Positions 47,472 to 57,292 of a DNA stretch of 64,000 bases are shown in pieces; the first letter of the stretch is position 1, and every line of letters begins with the position of its first letter. The notes below the pieces were generated by a model, which searched no databases, was not told the origin of the DNA, and was given only the letters and a program-made list of their open reading frames with translations. The position numbers and the translations under genes are program-made. The DNA comes from an uncultured delta proteobacterium (GTDB lineage: Bacteria > Desulfobacterota > Desulfobulbia > Desulfobulbales > Desulfurivibrionaceae): positions 1 through 64,000 of the forward strand of contig CAIPYE010000007.1 of NCBI GenBank assembly GCA_903869265.1. The letters run 5' to 3'.

Positions 47472-47798
47472 TTACCCCTGTGATTGTTCCAGTCTGCGAT
47501 TAGCGATTTCGGCTTTTTGAGCCCGTTTAAAGGCTGCTGAAAATTCTTCTGGGGTCATGTTGTCCAGAGAGCTGTGGGGCCGATTTGCATTATAATCCTT
47601 CCGCCATGACTCAATTATTTCTTGGGCCTTGCACAGGCTGACGAACACATGCTCATTGAGGCATTCGTCTCGAAACTTCCCATTAAAGCTCTCGATATAG
47701 GCGTTCTGAACCGGTCTTCCTGGCTGAATAAACCTGAGCTTGACTTTGTTTTTAAAAGCCCAGAGATCCAGGGCCTTAATGAATTTTGGGGACATCAT
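47472..47798 (-). pseudogene. 3' end of an IS3-family transposase (OrfB, DDE integrase core)
   Basis: About 108 residues of the C-terminal part of an rve integrase-type transposase: [30 protein letters not shown] carries the third acidic residue region of the DDE triad, and [19 protein letters not shown] is the family tail. The catalytic N-terminal half and OrfA are absent, so it is a truncated insertion-sequence remnant. It abuts the attC-like site on one side and valS on the other. Confidence 0.88.
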
Positions 47799-47881
47799 AT
47801 CTAATTATTTTTCTTATACCACATATGCGGTCCGTTTGATGATGGGCCAGCCTGCGTAGCAGAATCGCCTGTGGCCAAAAC

Positions 47882-50563
47882 TTACCGCAACTCCGCCAAC
47901 CGCTCCATACCTGCCTTGATCTTCTCTAATTTAGCCTGCATTTCCACGATTTTTTCCCGCTCCTTGGCGACCACCTCTTCCGGGGCGTTGGCCATGAATT
48001 TTTCATTGGTCAATTTGCCCTGGCAGCGGGCCAGTTCGGTCTCGGTCTTGTCCTGATCCTTTTTCAGCTTGGCCTGCTCTTTGTCCACATCCACCAGCCC
48101 GGCCAGGGGCACGAAGATCTCGATGTCGGTATAGAGATAGGAGGCTGCGCCTTTGGGCCGGGCGCCTTCCTTCTGCACGGCCATGGTGGTGGTGCGGGTC
48201 AGGGTTTTAAGGGAAGGAGCAAGAGAGGTCAACCCCGCATGTTTGCGCTCGTCGTGGCAGACGATCTGCACCTCGATTTCGGCGGAGGGATGGATCATGG
48301 CCTCGCTTCTGATGTTGCGGATACCGCTTACAATTCCCATGAAGAGCGCAGCCAGTTCGGCGGCCTCGGGATCATCCCAGGCAGGGTTTGGCGTGGGGTA
48401 CGCTTCGACCATGATACTGGTCCGCTCACCGGGCAGGACATGCCAGATTTCCTCGGTGACAAACGGGGTGATGGGGTGCAGGAGTTTGAGCACGTTTTCC
48501 AGCACCGCCAGGAGCACAGCCTGGGACTGGGCTTTGGCCGTGGCGTTGTCGCCGTAAAGATCGGACTTGATCCATTCCAGGTACCAGTCGCAGAACTCGC
48601 TCCAGACAAACTGGTAGATGGTCGAGGCTGCGTCGTTGAAGCGGTAGTCGTCCAGGGCTTGGCGTACCTCGGTGATTGCCTGGTTGAGGCGGTGGAGAAT
48701 CCAGCGGTGGGACAGGGGCAGGGTGGATGGGTCGATATCCTTGCTGATCGCGGGATCGCATGCATTGATGTGCATGAGGGCGAAGCGGGCCGCGTTCCAG
48801 ATCTTGTTGATGAAATGGCGGTAGCCTTCGATGCGCTCCTCGGCGAGTTTGATCTCGCGGCCCTGGGCGGCAAAGGCGGTGAGGGTGAAGCGCAGGGCGT
48901 CGGTGCCGTACTCGGCCATGACCACCAGCGGGTCGATGACATTGCCCGTGGACTTGCTCATCTTCTTGCCGTGCTTGTCGCGGACCAGGGCGTGGAGATA
49001 GACGTCCTTGAAAGGCACCTCGTCCATGATGTGGATGCCCATCATCATCATCCGGGCCACCCAAAAAAAGAGGATGTCGAAGGAGGTGATCAGCACTGAG
49101 GTGGGGTAGAAGAACTTCAACTCCTTGGTGTCGTCGGGCCAGCCCAGGGTGGAGAAGGGCCAGAGGGCCGAGGAGAACCAGGTGTCCAGCACGTCGGTTT
49201 CCTGGGTGAGTTTGGCTGAGCCGCATTTTTCGCACAAGGCAGGGGCGTGCTCCTCCACCATGAAATGGGAGCAGTCGCCGCAGGTCCAGGCCGGGATCTG
49301 ATGGCCCCACCAGATCTGGCGGGAGATGCACCAGTCGCGGATGTTGTCCATCCAAGCGTAGAAGGTGTTGTACCAGGTCTTGGGGTGGATTGTCGTCCGT
49401 CCGTCGCGCACCGCGGCCACGGCCTGGGCTGCCAGGGGCTTTACGGAAACGAACCACTGTAATGAGGTGGTGGGCTCGACCACGGTTTTGCAGCGGTAGC
49501 ACTGACCCACCGCATGGGCGTAATCCTCGATCTTTTCCAGAAAACCCTGCGCTTCGAGGTCGGCGACGATCTGCTTGCGGCAGGCAAAGCGCTCCAGCCC
49601 GGCGTACGGTCCGGCCGCTTCGTTCATGATCCCCGAGTCGTCCATGACCTTGAGGCGCTCCAGGTTGTGGCGCAACCCGATCTCGTAGTCGTTGCGGTCA
49701 TGGGACGGGGTGACCTTGAGCGCGCCGGTGCCGAACTCCCGCTCCACATGGTGATCGTAGACCACCGGGATGGTGCGGTCGGTGAGGGGCAGCTTGATGC
49801 CGATTTCCTTCAGGTGGCTGTAGCGCTCGTCGTCGGGATGCACGGCCACGGCGGTGTCGCCCAGCATGGTTTCTGGCCGGGTGGTGGCGACCACCACGTG
49901 GCCGGAACCGTCGGCATAGGGGTAGCGGATGTGGTAGAGCTTGCCCGCTGTGTCCTCGTGCTCCACCTCATCGTCGGAGAGCGCGGTTTTGCAGCGGGGG
50001 CACCAGTTGACGATATAGTCGCCCTTGTAGATCAGCCCTTCCTTGTAGAGGCGGACAAAGACGGTGCGCACCGCCTTGGACAACCCCTCGTCCATGGTGA
50101 ACCGTTCCCGGTCCCAGTCGCAGGAGCAGCCCAAGTGCTTAAGCTGGTTGATGATGGTGCCGCCTTTTTCCTCGCGCCATTGCCAGACCCGCTCGATGAA
50201 CTGCTCGCGGCCCAGATCGTGGCGGCTCTTGCCCTCGGTGGCAAGCTGGCGCTCCACCACGTTTTGGGTGGCGATGCCCGCGTGGTCGGTGCCCGGCACC
50301 CAGAGGGTGTTGTAGCCGCACATCCGCTTGTAGCGGACCAGGACATCCTGCATGGTGTTGTTCAGGGCATGGCCCACATGGAGCACGCCGGTGACGTTGG
50401 GCGGCGGGATGACGATGGAAAAGGAGGGCTTGGACTCGTCCATGGTGGCCTGGAAGTTTTTCTGCTCAAGCCATTTCTGATACCACTTGGCCTCAACCTC
50501 TTTGAATTCGTACCCCTTGGCCAGTTCATGCTCGGCGGGCTGGGCGGAAGCGTTATCGCTCAT
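47882..50563 (-). CDS. valS: Valyl-tRNA synthetase
   Basis: An 893-residue class I synthetase. HVGH (PPPNVTGVLHVGHALN) and GKKMSKSTGN are the ATP-site motifs; the editing domain lies between them (TTRPETMLGDTAVAVHPDD), and the C-terminal coiled-coil (DVDKEQAKLKKDQDKTETEL to the end) binds tRNA. The start is at MSDNASAQ, three bases after the dgt stop. Only a spaced GGAG upstream serves as a ribosome site, consistent with coupling to dgt. Confidence 0.97.
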   Translation of the reverse strand: MSDNASAQPAEHELAKGYEFKEVEAKWYQKWLEQKNFQATMDESKPSFSIVIPPPNVTGVLHVGHALNNTMQDVLVRYKRMCGYNTLWVPGTDHAGIATQNVVERQLATEGKSRHDLGREQFIERVWQWREEKGGTIINQLKHLGCSCDWDRERFTMDEGLSKAVRTVFVRLYKEGLIYKGDYIVNWCPRCKTALSDDEVEHEDTAGKLYHIRYPYADGSGHVVVATTRPETMLGDTAVAVHPDDERYSHLKEIGIKLPLTDRTIPVVYDHHVEREFGTGALKVTPSHDRNDYEIGLRHNLERLKVMDDSGIMNEAAGPYAGLERFACRKQIVADLEAQGFLEKIEDYAHAVGQCYRCKTVVEPTTSLQWFVSVKPLAAQAVAAVRDGRTTIHPKTWYNTFYAWMDNIRDWCISRQIWWGHQIPAWTCGDCSHFMVEEHAPALCEKCGSAKLTQETDVLDTWFSSALWPFSTLGWPDDTKELKFFYPTSVLITSFDILFFWVARMMMMGIHIMDEVPFKDVYLHALVRDKHGKKMSKSTGNVIDPLVVMAEYGTDALRFTLTAFAAQGREIKLAEERIEGYRHFINKIWNAARFALMHINACDPAISKDIDPSTLPLSHRWILHRLNQAITEVRQALDDYRFNDAASTIYQFVWSEFCDWYLEWIKSDLYGDNATAKAQSQAVLLAVLENVLKLLHPITPFVTEEIWHVLPGERTSIMVEAYPTPNPAWDDPEAAELAALFMGIVSGIRNIRSEAMIHPSAEIEVQIVCHDERKHAGLTSLAPSLKTLTRTTTMAVQKEGARPKGAASYLYTDIEIFVPLAGLVDVDKEQAKLKKDQDKTETELARCQGKLTNEKFMANAPEEVVAKEREKIVEMQAKLEKIKAGMERLAELR

Positions 50564-50566
50564 CGG

Positions 50567-51610
50567 TTACATTACACTCCATGGTTTGGGAAGAAAGATG
50601 TTGGTATAGAGATCCAGGGCATAGCGGTCGGTCATGCCGGCGATGAAGTCGCAGACCATCTGCTCCCGCGAGGTCGCGTCATCATAATCGATGACCCTTT
50701 CCCAGTGGTCGTCGTGGTTGATGAAATACTCGTACAGCTCCCGCAGCACCTTCTTGGCCTTGATGAAATCGTCATGCACCCGGTTGGTCTCGTAGACGTT
50801 TTCATAGAGAAATGAGCGCAGTTCACCGATGCCCTCCAGCAGATGCGGGGTCATGGTCAGGGTTTCTCCGCCGTTTTTCAGGGTCTGGACCACAAGATCG
50901 TGGACCATGGTGCCGATCCGCCCGGAATGACTGGGACCGAACAGCTTCTGGATATGGCTGGGGATCTGCGATTCGCTGAGAATCCCGGCCCGCACCGCAT
51001 CGTCGAGGTCGTGGTTCACATAGGCGATGATGTCGGCGATGCGCACGACCCTGCCTTCCATGGTGGCAGGCAGTTCGGAGATGTCCAGGGGCAGGATCTC
51101 GCGGCGTCCTTTGGAGTGTTTGGCAATGCCGTCCAAGACTTCTACGGTGAGGTTGAGTCCCTCGCCCTTTTTTTCCAGGATGTTCACCACCCGCAAGCTC
51201 TGGTCGTAGTGACGGAAGCCATGAGGGTACAGCTCGTCAAGCACCGCTTCTCCGGCGTGGCCGAAGGGCGTGTGCCCGAGATCATGGCCCAGGGCGATGG
51301 CCTCGGTGAGATGGCCATTGAGGCGTAAGGCCACGGAGATGGTCCGGGCGATCTGGCTGACCTCAAGCACATGGGTGAGCCGGGTCCGGTAATGGTCGCC
51401 GGTGGGGGCCAGGAACACCTGGGTTTTATGCTTGAGGCGGCGGAAGGATTTGCAGTGGATGATCCGATCCCGGTCCCGCTGGTAGGCGCCCCGGATGGGG
51501 CATTCCTCTTCGGGCTTGAGCCTGCCTTTGCTGTTGCGGCTTAAAGCGGCAAAGGGCGCGAGGCTTGCGGCCTCGCGCTCCTCAATCTGCTTGCGGATGG
51601 AATGGTCCAT
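50567..51610 (-). CDS. dgt: dGTP triphosphohydrolase-like HD-domain protein
   Basis: A 347-residue HD-superfamily dNTPase. Metal-binding residues lie in [33 protein letters not shown], and [14 protein letters not shown]. The N-terminal [30 protein letters not shown] is typical of the Dgt group. It removes dGTP or other dNTPs as the nucleoside and triphosphate. It sits between a carbonic anhydrase and valS on the same strand. Confidence 0.93.
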   Translation of the reverse strand: MDHSIRKQIEEREAASLAPFAALSRNSKGRLKPEEECPIRGAYQRDRDRIIHCKSFRRLKHKTQVFLAPTGDHYRTRLTHVLEVSQIARTISVALRLNGHLTEAIALGHDLGHTPFGHAGEAVLDELYPHGFRHYDQSLRVVNILEKKGEGLNLTVEVLDGIAKHSKGRREILPLDISELPATMEGRVVRIADIIAYVNHDLDDAVRAGILSESQIPSHIQKLFGPSHSGRIGTMVHDLVVQTLKNGGETLTMTPHLLEGIGELRSFLYENVYETNRVHDDFIKAKKVLRELYEYFINHDDHWERVIDYDDATSREQMVCDFIAGMTDRYALDLYTNIFLPKPWSVM

Positions 51611-51614
51611 AGCC

Positions 51615-52409
51615 TTAGAGGGCCGGAGCCAGGCTGCTCACATGGTTGACGATCTCGCCCCGGTTCAGCTCCTTGAGCACCGGATGGTCCATGATCTTGT
51701 TCGGGGCAGTTTCGCCGTTGATGTTGGTAATCACCAGCTTGCCGCGGCCCTTGCCGTAAAGATCGTTGAAATCATAGACCGCGCCGACCACGGTGAGTTC
51801 GTTGGCCTGGATCTTGTCCTTGTACAGTTCCATGGCGGCCTTGACCTGATAGTCCACGTTGCGTTCCACGTTCTTGCTCCAGCGACCGTTTATGTCTCCT
51901 GATTTATCCTCGGCAGCAATCACCGGTTTCAGGGTGTCCAATTCTGCCTTGATGCCCTTGGTCTCGCCGGAATAATCGCCCATGGCCGCCTTGATCGCGC
52001 CGCAGCTTGAGTGACCCAGGATCAGGAGGATTTTGGTGGGCAGATGGCGTACCCCGTAGTCAATCGATCCTTCCGCAGTCTTGACCTGGTTGCCGATGTT
52101 GCGGATTACGAAGATGTTGTTGTCCGGCTCCATGCCGAACAACTGGGTGTGCACCCTGGAATCGGAGCAGGCAACCACGGTGAGGGTCGGGGTCTGACCG
52201 GTCTGGAAACCGTCGAAGTGGTGGCTGTCGTTGTGGTTGGTGAACTGGTCATTGCCGCTGACCGCAGCCTTGATCGTGGCCTCCGCGCTTTTGACCGGCA
52301 CGGCTGGAGTATCTTGGCCATGTTCGGCAAAGGCAGCTGGGACGCAGGTTAGCAGGACGGCGCAGGCGAGGGTGGTGGCAAGTCTTGTAAACGGGTACAT
52401 TTTTTTCAT
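51615..52409 (-). CDS. Periplasmic beta-class carbonic anhydrase
   Basis: A 264-residue enzyme. The signal peptide ([23 protein letters not shown]) indicates export, which is uncommon for beta-class enzymes. Zinc ligands are the Cys and Asp of VVACSDSRV and the His and Cys of LGHSSCGA. It interconverts CO2 and bicarbonate. The ATG at 52409 has GGAG upstream. It ends five bases before dgt. Confidence 0.93.
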   Translation of the reverse strand: MKKMYPFTRLATTLACAVLLTCVPAAFAEHGQDTPAVPVKSAEATIKAAVSGNDQFTNHNDSHHFDGFQTGQTPTLTVVACSDSRVHTQLFGMEPDNNIFVIRNIGNQVKTAEGSIDYGVRHLPTKILLILGHSSCGAIKAAMGDYSGETKGIKAELDTLKPVIAAEDKSGDINGRWSKNVERNVDYQVKAAMELYKDKIQANELTVVGAVYDFNDLYGKGRGKLVITNINGETAPNKIMDHPVLKELNRGEIVNHVSSLAPAL

Positions 52410-52572
52410 TGGTGGGGCTCCAAAATGGTGGAATGGATAAAAAAGAGATATATGCATATCTGTTTGTTTTTACGATAATCGAGCCTTGTGTGGGCAACCA
52501 AAAACAAGCGTTGAAGATACCGGCAAATGCGGCGTCGGTCAAGTGCGATACGCGTATTTGCGGCAGGGAAAA

Positions 52573-54564
52573 TTACTCGCCACACTCTTCGGCATAGCGG
52601 GCTTCGACCTCTTCAATCCCTGCCTGGGCCTGTTCCCAGTCCGCGTAGCTTCTTTTCAGCTTCCGGCCCAGGGCGGTGTATTCGTTGTTGAGCTCGGCAA
52701 AGCGGTCTTGATCCTGGTAAAGCTCCGGGTCGGCCATGGCCTGTTCCAATTGGGTTTTCCTGCCTTCGAGCTGTTCGATCTCTTGCTCGGAGCGGTCAAC
52801 GATCTTCTTGAGCGGCGCTATTTCGCGGTTTTTTTGCTGGCGAAGGTCCGCCTGAAGCTTTCTGGAGTCCTTACCTTTTTTTGCCTGTTTTTCAGGGGCT
52901 GGGCTGCCTGGTTCGGTTTTGGGTGTGGCCGATTTTTTTGTTGGGGAGCTGGCCGTTTCGGCATGGGTCTTGTGGAGATAATAATCGATATTGCCGTCAA
53001 AAATCGTGCCGTGGCCGCCTTTGATCTCCAGTACCTTGGAGACAAAGGAGTTGGCGAAATAACGGTTGTGGGAAACCACGATGATGGAGCCGTCGTACTG
53101 GCGCATGGCTTCCTGGAGCACCTCCTGGGATTGGATGTCCAGATGGTTGGTGGGTTCGTCCAGAATCAGGAGGTTGGCCGGGGTGGCGATCATCTTGGCC
53201 AGGGCCACCCGGCTTTTTTCTCCGCCGGAGAGCACCCCCACCTTCTTGTCCACGTCATCGCCGCGAAAGAGGAAAGCGCCCAGCAGGGAACGGGTTTGGG
53301 TGACGCTCAGTTCGTTATTCACATGGCTCAGGGTTTCCAGCACTGTGTAGCGGGAGTCAAGCTCCTGGGCCTGATGCTGGCCAAAGTAGGAGATGGTCAC
53401 GTTGTGGCCGAAGCGGATGGCTCCGCTGTCAGGGGGGACGAGGCCGGCCAGGATTTTCACCAGGGTGGATTTGCCTGCGCCGTTGACCCCGAGTACGGCC
53501 AGCTTCTCGCCGCGTTGCAGGGTAAAGGAGAGGTCGCGAAAAACCGGTTGTTCGCCAAACTGTTTGTTCAAGCCTTCGATCTCCAGCACGGTTCTGCCGG
53601 AAGGTGGGGAGGGCGGAAAGCGGAAGGCGATGGTGTTTTCCGCTTCGTCCAGTTCGATCATCTCGATCTTGTCCAGCTGCTTGAGGCGGCTCTGCACCTG
53701 GGTGGCCTTGGTGGCTTTCGAGCGGAACCGGTCAACGAATTTCATGGTTTGCTCGATCATGGCCTGCTGGTTCTCGTAGGCCGCCCGCTTGATGATCATC
53801 CGATTTGCTTTATCCACAAGATATTTCGAGTAATTGCCCTTGTAGACCGTGAGATCGCCCAGGGAGATCTCCCAGGTGACGGTGGTGAGGTTGTCGAGGA
53901 AGGCGCGGTCATGGGAGATCATCACCATGGCCCCCCGATGATTTTTTAAAAACTCCTCAAGCCAGGTCAGCGACTCGATATCCAGATGGTTGGTCGGCTC
54001 GTCCAACAGCAGGAGGTCCGGCTTGGCAAGGAGGATCTTGGCCAGCATCAACCGCATGAGCCAGCCGCCGGAAAATGAAATGCTGGCCTTGTTGAAATCG
54101 CTCGGGGAAAAACCTAAGCCTAAGAGAATCCTTTCGATTTGGGACTCCATGGTGAAGATGTCGGACTGGTCCAGCCGGTGTTGCAGATCTCCCTGGCGGT
54201 GGAGCAGGTCGGCGAAACCGGGGTCTTCCGGCGGCACCTGCCCGAGGGCATGATTAACCTGATCCAGCTCTTTTTGCAGGGCCAGGGCCTCGGCAAAGGC
54301 GGTTTTCGCTTCTTCAAACAGGGTGCGGCCCGGAGGAAAGGCGGTAATTTCCTGGGGAAGATAGCCGATGGAGATGTTTTTGGACCGAGTCAGGACGCCG
54401 TCATCCACATGCTTAACTCCGGCCATGATTTTGAGCAGGGTGGATTTTCCCGCGCCGTTTACCCCGACCAGGCCGATCTTTTCACCGGGATGGACGCGAA
54501 CCGAGACATTTTTAAAGAGGTGTTTGAGTCCGAACTGGATGGAAAGCTGATTGATGGCAAGCAT
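52573..54564 (-). CDS. ABC-F family ATP-binding protein (YheS/Uup-like)
   Basis: A 663-residue protein with two ABC domains and no membrane part. Walker A motifs are GVNGAGKSTLLK and GVNGAGKSTLVK; signatures are FSGGWLMRLMLAKI and LSGGEKSRVALAKM; a linker PtIM-like region lies between. The C-terminus is a Lys/Pro linker and coiled coil (IAPLKKIVDRSEQEIEQLEGRK). ABC-F proteins act on ribosomes. Confidence 0.94.
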   Translation of the reverse strand: MLAINQLSIQFGLKHLFKNVSVRVHPGEKIGLVGVNGAGKSTLLKIMAGVKHVDDGVLTRSKNISIGYLPQEITAFPPGRTLFEEAKTAFAEALALQKELDQVNHALGQVPPEDPGFADLLHRQGDLQHRLDQSDIFTMESQIERILLGLGFSPSDFNKASISFSGGWLMRLMLAKILLAKPDLLLLDEPTNHLDIESLTWLEEFLKNHRGAMVMISHDRAFLDNLTTVTWEISLGDLTVYKGNYSKYLVDKANRMIIKRAAYENQQAMIEQTMKFVDRFRSKATKATQVQSRLKQLDKIEMIELDEAENTIAFRFPPSPPSGRTVLEIEGLNKQFGEQPVFRDLSFTLQRGEKLAVLGVNGAGKSTLVKILAGLVPPDSGAIRFGHNVTISYFGQHQAQELDSRYTVLETLSHVNNELSVTQTRSLLGAFLFRGDDVDKKVGVLSGGEKSRVALAKMIATPANLLILDEPTNHLDIQSQEVLQEAMRQYDGSIIVVSHNRYFANSFVSKVLEIKGGHGTIFDGNIDYYLHKTHAETASSPTKKSATPKTEPGSPAPEKQAKKGKDSRKLQADLRQQKNREIAPLKKIVDRSEQEIEQLEGRKTQLEQAMADPELYQDQDRFAELNNEYTALGRKLKRSYADWEQAQAGIEEVEARYAEECGE

Positions 54565-54673
54565 GGGTGTACGCTATAGGCTGAGATTGTCAGTTGAGGG
54601 GAAAGAACAATCGCACACCATAGCACATTGTGCCGGGTATTTCTAACAGATGTTGCGCAGCGGCAAAGAATCC

Positions 54674-55789
54674 TCAGATGGCATAGCTGCCACCGGCAAC
54701 GCCGGTGAGTTCACCAAGGTGGGTCGGCAGGACGATCAGAATGGTAGTGCCTTTGCCCTGCTCGCTGGTGATGGTGACAGTACCCATATGCTCGTTGATG
54801 ATCTGCTTGACATAGGGCAACCCCAGGCCGGTGCTCTGCCGGTTGATATGCAGATAGGGGTCGAAGATAACCTCGAGCATTTCCTTGGAGATTCCCGGGC
54901 CATCATCGGTGATTTTGACCTGGCAGCCTGCAGAGGTCATCTCCGTGGCGATGATGATCTGGTTTTGCTTGGTGCAGGCATGCACCGCGTTACGGAGCAG
55001 ATGGGCAATGGCAATCTTGATGAGCGAATTGTTGCCATGGAAAAAAAGAGGGGTCTGGCTGAGGGTGGGAACAAGGCTGACCTCTTTGAGCCGGGCTTCT
55101 TCCTGCAATGACTCCACAGCCTCCGTGACAATGGGGTTGAGATCCAGCGGCGCGAAGATTTTTTTTGCTTCCGGGCGGACAGACTCGAATTTGTTTACCA
55201 AATTTTCAAGCTTGCGGGCCTGGTCAAGAATGTGGATCAGTTTCAACCTCCCCTCTTCTTCGGAGGGATAGGCGTTGAGAAGCCGGCGTACCATGCCGCC
55301 GATGATGGTGATGGGATTGCGCACCTCATGGGCGATGCGCAGGGCCATGGCCGCCCTGGTCCGCTCCGCGATGACCGCTTCGATGTCCTTGTTCAGGCGA
55401 AAAAGATCCTGGCTGTTTTTTTCTATCTTCTCGCGATCCCGCAACATCCGCGTCATTATGGTTTCGATTCGGTTGAAGAAAAGGGTGACTGAGGCGATGA
55501 CAATGAAGGCCATGCTGTTGATTGATCCGCTATACGGGGCCAGGAACTGCCAGAAATTTTCCCGGCCGGACAAGATGAGGAGATGTTTGAGGATGTGTCC
55601 GCTGGAACGTGACAGGGCAAGGGCGAAAACCGCTCCGCAGAACCAGAGGAGAAAAATTGCCATGGGGTTTTCCCGGTCGGCGCGGGCCAGGGCCAAGGCA
55701 TGCTTGAGGCATAGCCCTGAAAGAATGATGAGGGCAACGCCTCCGCCGAAATCAAGGAGCCAGATCGGGAGCATGGAGATGGTGATCAT
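54674..55789 (-). CDS. Membrane sensor histidine kinase
   Basis: A 371-residue kinase. The N-terminus has about three membrane helices (LLDFGGGVALIILSGLCL, MAIFLLWFCGAVFALAL, SINSMAFIVIASVTLFF). The H-box is ALRIAHEVRNPITIIGGM, and the N, G1 and G2 boxes are LLRNAVHACT, DDGPGISKEML and STGLGLPYVKQII. Its ligand is unknown. It overlaps the membrane protein gene upstream by four bases. Confidence 0.9.
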   Translation of the reverse strand: MITISMLPIWLLDFGGGVALIILSGLCLKHALALARADRENPMAIFLLWFCGAVFALALSRSSGHILKHLLILSGRENFWQFLAPYSGSINSMAFIVIASVTLFFNRIETIMTRMLRDREKIEKNSQDLFRLNKDIEAVIAERTRAAMALRIAHEVRNPITIIGGMVRRLLNAYPSEEEGRLKLIHILDQARKLENLVNKFESVRPEAKKIFAPLDLNPIVTEAVESLQEEARLKEVSLVPTLSQTPLFFHGNNSLIKIAIAHLLRNAVHACTKQNQIIIATEMTSAGCQVKITDDGPGISKEMLEVIFDPYLHINRQSTGLGLPYVKQIINEHMGTVTITSEQGKGTTILIVLPTHLGELTGVAGGSYAI

Positions 55790-56256
55790 GGCCTGTTCTG
55801 CCCAGAAGAAGATGGCGCTGCTTGTCCTTCCCGGAGCAGCTTGAGGCCCCGATAGAAAAGGAACATGGCCGGCACGGCGATGAGATGGTCGAGCCTCAGA
55901 ATATAGTACAAGGCTTCCTTCCAGCCAGTCAGTCGGAGTAGGGGGATATCTGCTCCGGGCGGCAGAAAGAAGGAGTCTTCGTCTATGTGCAGGTCAAGAA
56001 AATGTCCCACCATGGTGGCGGCGCTCCAGAGCATGAGGAGCCAGGTGCCAGCGATGATGTATTGCCAGGCACTGAGGGAAGCGAGGCGGGTCTGCCGCAC
56101 TTTTGCAATAAAAGAGAAAAGAGAGACAATCAGGAAAAAGTGGGCGAGTTGATGGATGTAGAGCCCGGAATAGGCATGGGGCTGAAAGGCCAGGGCGTTA
56201 TCCGGCAGGAGACAGCCCAACAGCAACAGGAATACGGTGTACAATAATGGCGCCAA
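55786..56256 (-). CDS. Four-helix membrane protein, unknown
   Basis: About 156 residues with membrane helices near LLYTVFLLLLGCLL, QLAHFFLIVSLFSFIA, YIIAGTWLLMLWSAATMVGHF and YYILRLDHLIAVPAMFLFYRGL. No known domain is recognised. It overlaps the histidine kinase by four bases, so it may be its sensory partner. Start is uncertain: a TTG at 56256 preceded by GAGG puts a signal-like helix at the N-terminus; an ATG at 56340 would add 28 residues without a ribosome site. Confidence 0.65.
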   Translation of the reverse strand: MAPLLYTVFLLLLGCLLPDNALAFQPHAYSGLYIHQLAHFFLIVSLFSFIAKVRQTRLASLSAWQYIIAGTWLLMLWSAATMVGHFLDLHIDEDSFFLPPGADIPLLRLTGWKEALYYILRLDHLIAVPAMFLFYRGLKLLREGQAAPSSSGQNRP

Positions 56257-56418
56257 AAAAACCTCGGATGGTGAATGGTATAAGGGGAAATTCCTGGTTG
56301 AGCGGGTTAAAAAAAATCTCCGTTCAGCACACCATACCATGATGCCCGGCCGGGCGGCATGTGAAAAAGCGGTTCATTGGCAAAAATACCCAAAGGCAGG
56401 GGTGCTGTCGGAAAAAAA

Positions 56419-57252
56419 TCAGGAGCGTTCGTTCAACGATGCCGGTTTTTTGGAGAGACCCAGCTCCTGGGAAACCTGGGTGGCGACCTCCTCAATGGAC
56501 TTACCCGCCGTGGAAACAATGGGGATATGGTGGTTGTGAAAGATGGTTTCGGCGGTCTGGAGTTCCTCGCTACAGGTGGAGCGTTTGGCATAATTACTGT
56601 CCGCGTACCGCTTTTCTCGGACACTGTGGAGGACTTCCGGGGTTGTGGTCAGGCCGATGGCGCGTTTTTTGTTCCTGATGATTCCCTCCGGCAGGGTATA
56701 TTCCCGGAGATATTCGGCGGTGAGGGGGAAGTTTGCTGATTTCAACCCCATCTGCGTTGCCAGATACACGCTGACCGGGGTCTTGCCGGAGCGGGAAACC
56801 CCCAGCAGGATGACCTCTGCCTCGTCCAGTTCATGGGTGTTGACCCCGTCGTCATGTTCCAGGCAGTAGTGGATGGCCTCGACCCGCTTGGCCATGGTCA
56901 TGTTATCGATGTGTCGGGAAAAGCCTGGAACGCCCAGGGCCTTTGCCTCAAGACAGCCTTCCAGCCGGGCCATAAAAAATTCAAAGGCGTCAAAAAGTTC
57001 GACCTCCGGAGAATCGAAAACAGCGCGGATATCCTTGGTCATGATGGTGCTGAAAATCAGGGGCCGCCGACCGGTGGATTTTTTCAGGATATAGTCCAGG
57101 ATTTTTTTCGCTTCTTCCCTGTTGAGGACAAAGGGGAATTTTTCTTCGTGAAAATTGATTTCCGGAAACTGGCAGATCAGCGCCTGGCCCAGGTTTGTCG
57201 CCAAAATTCCGGTGCTGTCCGAGATATAGTACACGTCTTTCGATGACCACAT
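56419..57252 (-). CDS. ppsR: Pyruvate, phosphate dikinase/PEP synthase regulatory protein (DUF299)
   Basis: A 277-residue bifunctional serine/threonine kinase and phosphorylase of the DUF299 family. It starts VYYISDSTGILATNLGQAL and has the P-loop-like GVSRSGKTPVSVYLA. It switches PEP-forming enzymes off by ADP-dependent phosphorylation. AAGGAG precedes the start. No pps or ppdK gene lies in the window. Confidence 0.93.
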   Translation of the reverse strand: MWSSKDVYYISDSTGILATNLGQALICQFPEINFHEEKFPFVLNREEAKKILDYILKKSTGRRPLIFSTIMTKDIRAVFDSPEVELFDAFEFFMARLEGCLEAKALGVPGFSRHIDNMTMAKRVEAIHYCLEHDDGVNTHELDEAEVILLGVSRSGKTPVSVYLATQMGLKSANFPLTAEYLREYTLPEGIIRNKKRAIGLTTTPEVLHSVREKRYADSNYAKRSTCSEELQTAETIFHNHHIPIVSTAGKSIEEVATQVSQELGLSKKPASLNERS

Positions 57253-57292
57253 GCTGCGGTGCTCCTTGTTGTCGGGAAGTGAAGTGACGGCC

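Noticed and set aside
52486-53949. A 487-codon open frame on the plus strand across the ABC-F gene
   Set aside because: Antisense shadow; no domain or ribosome site.
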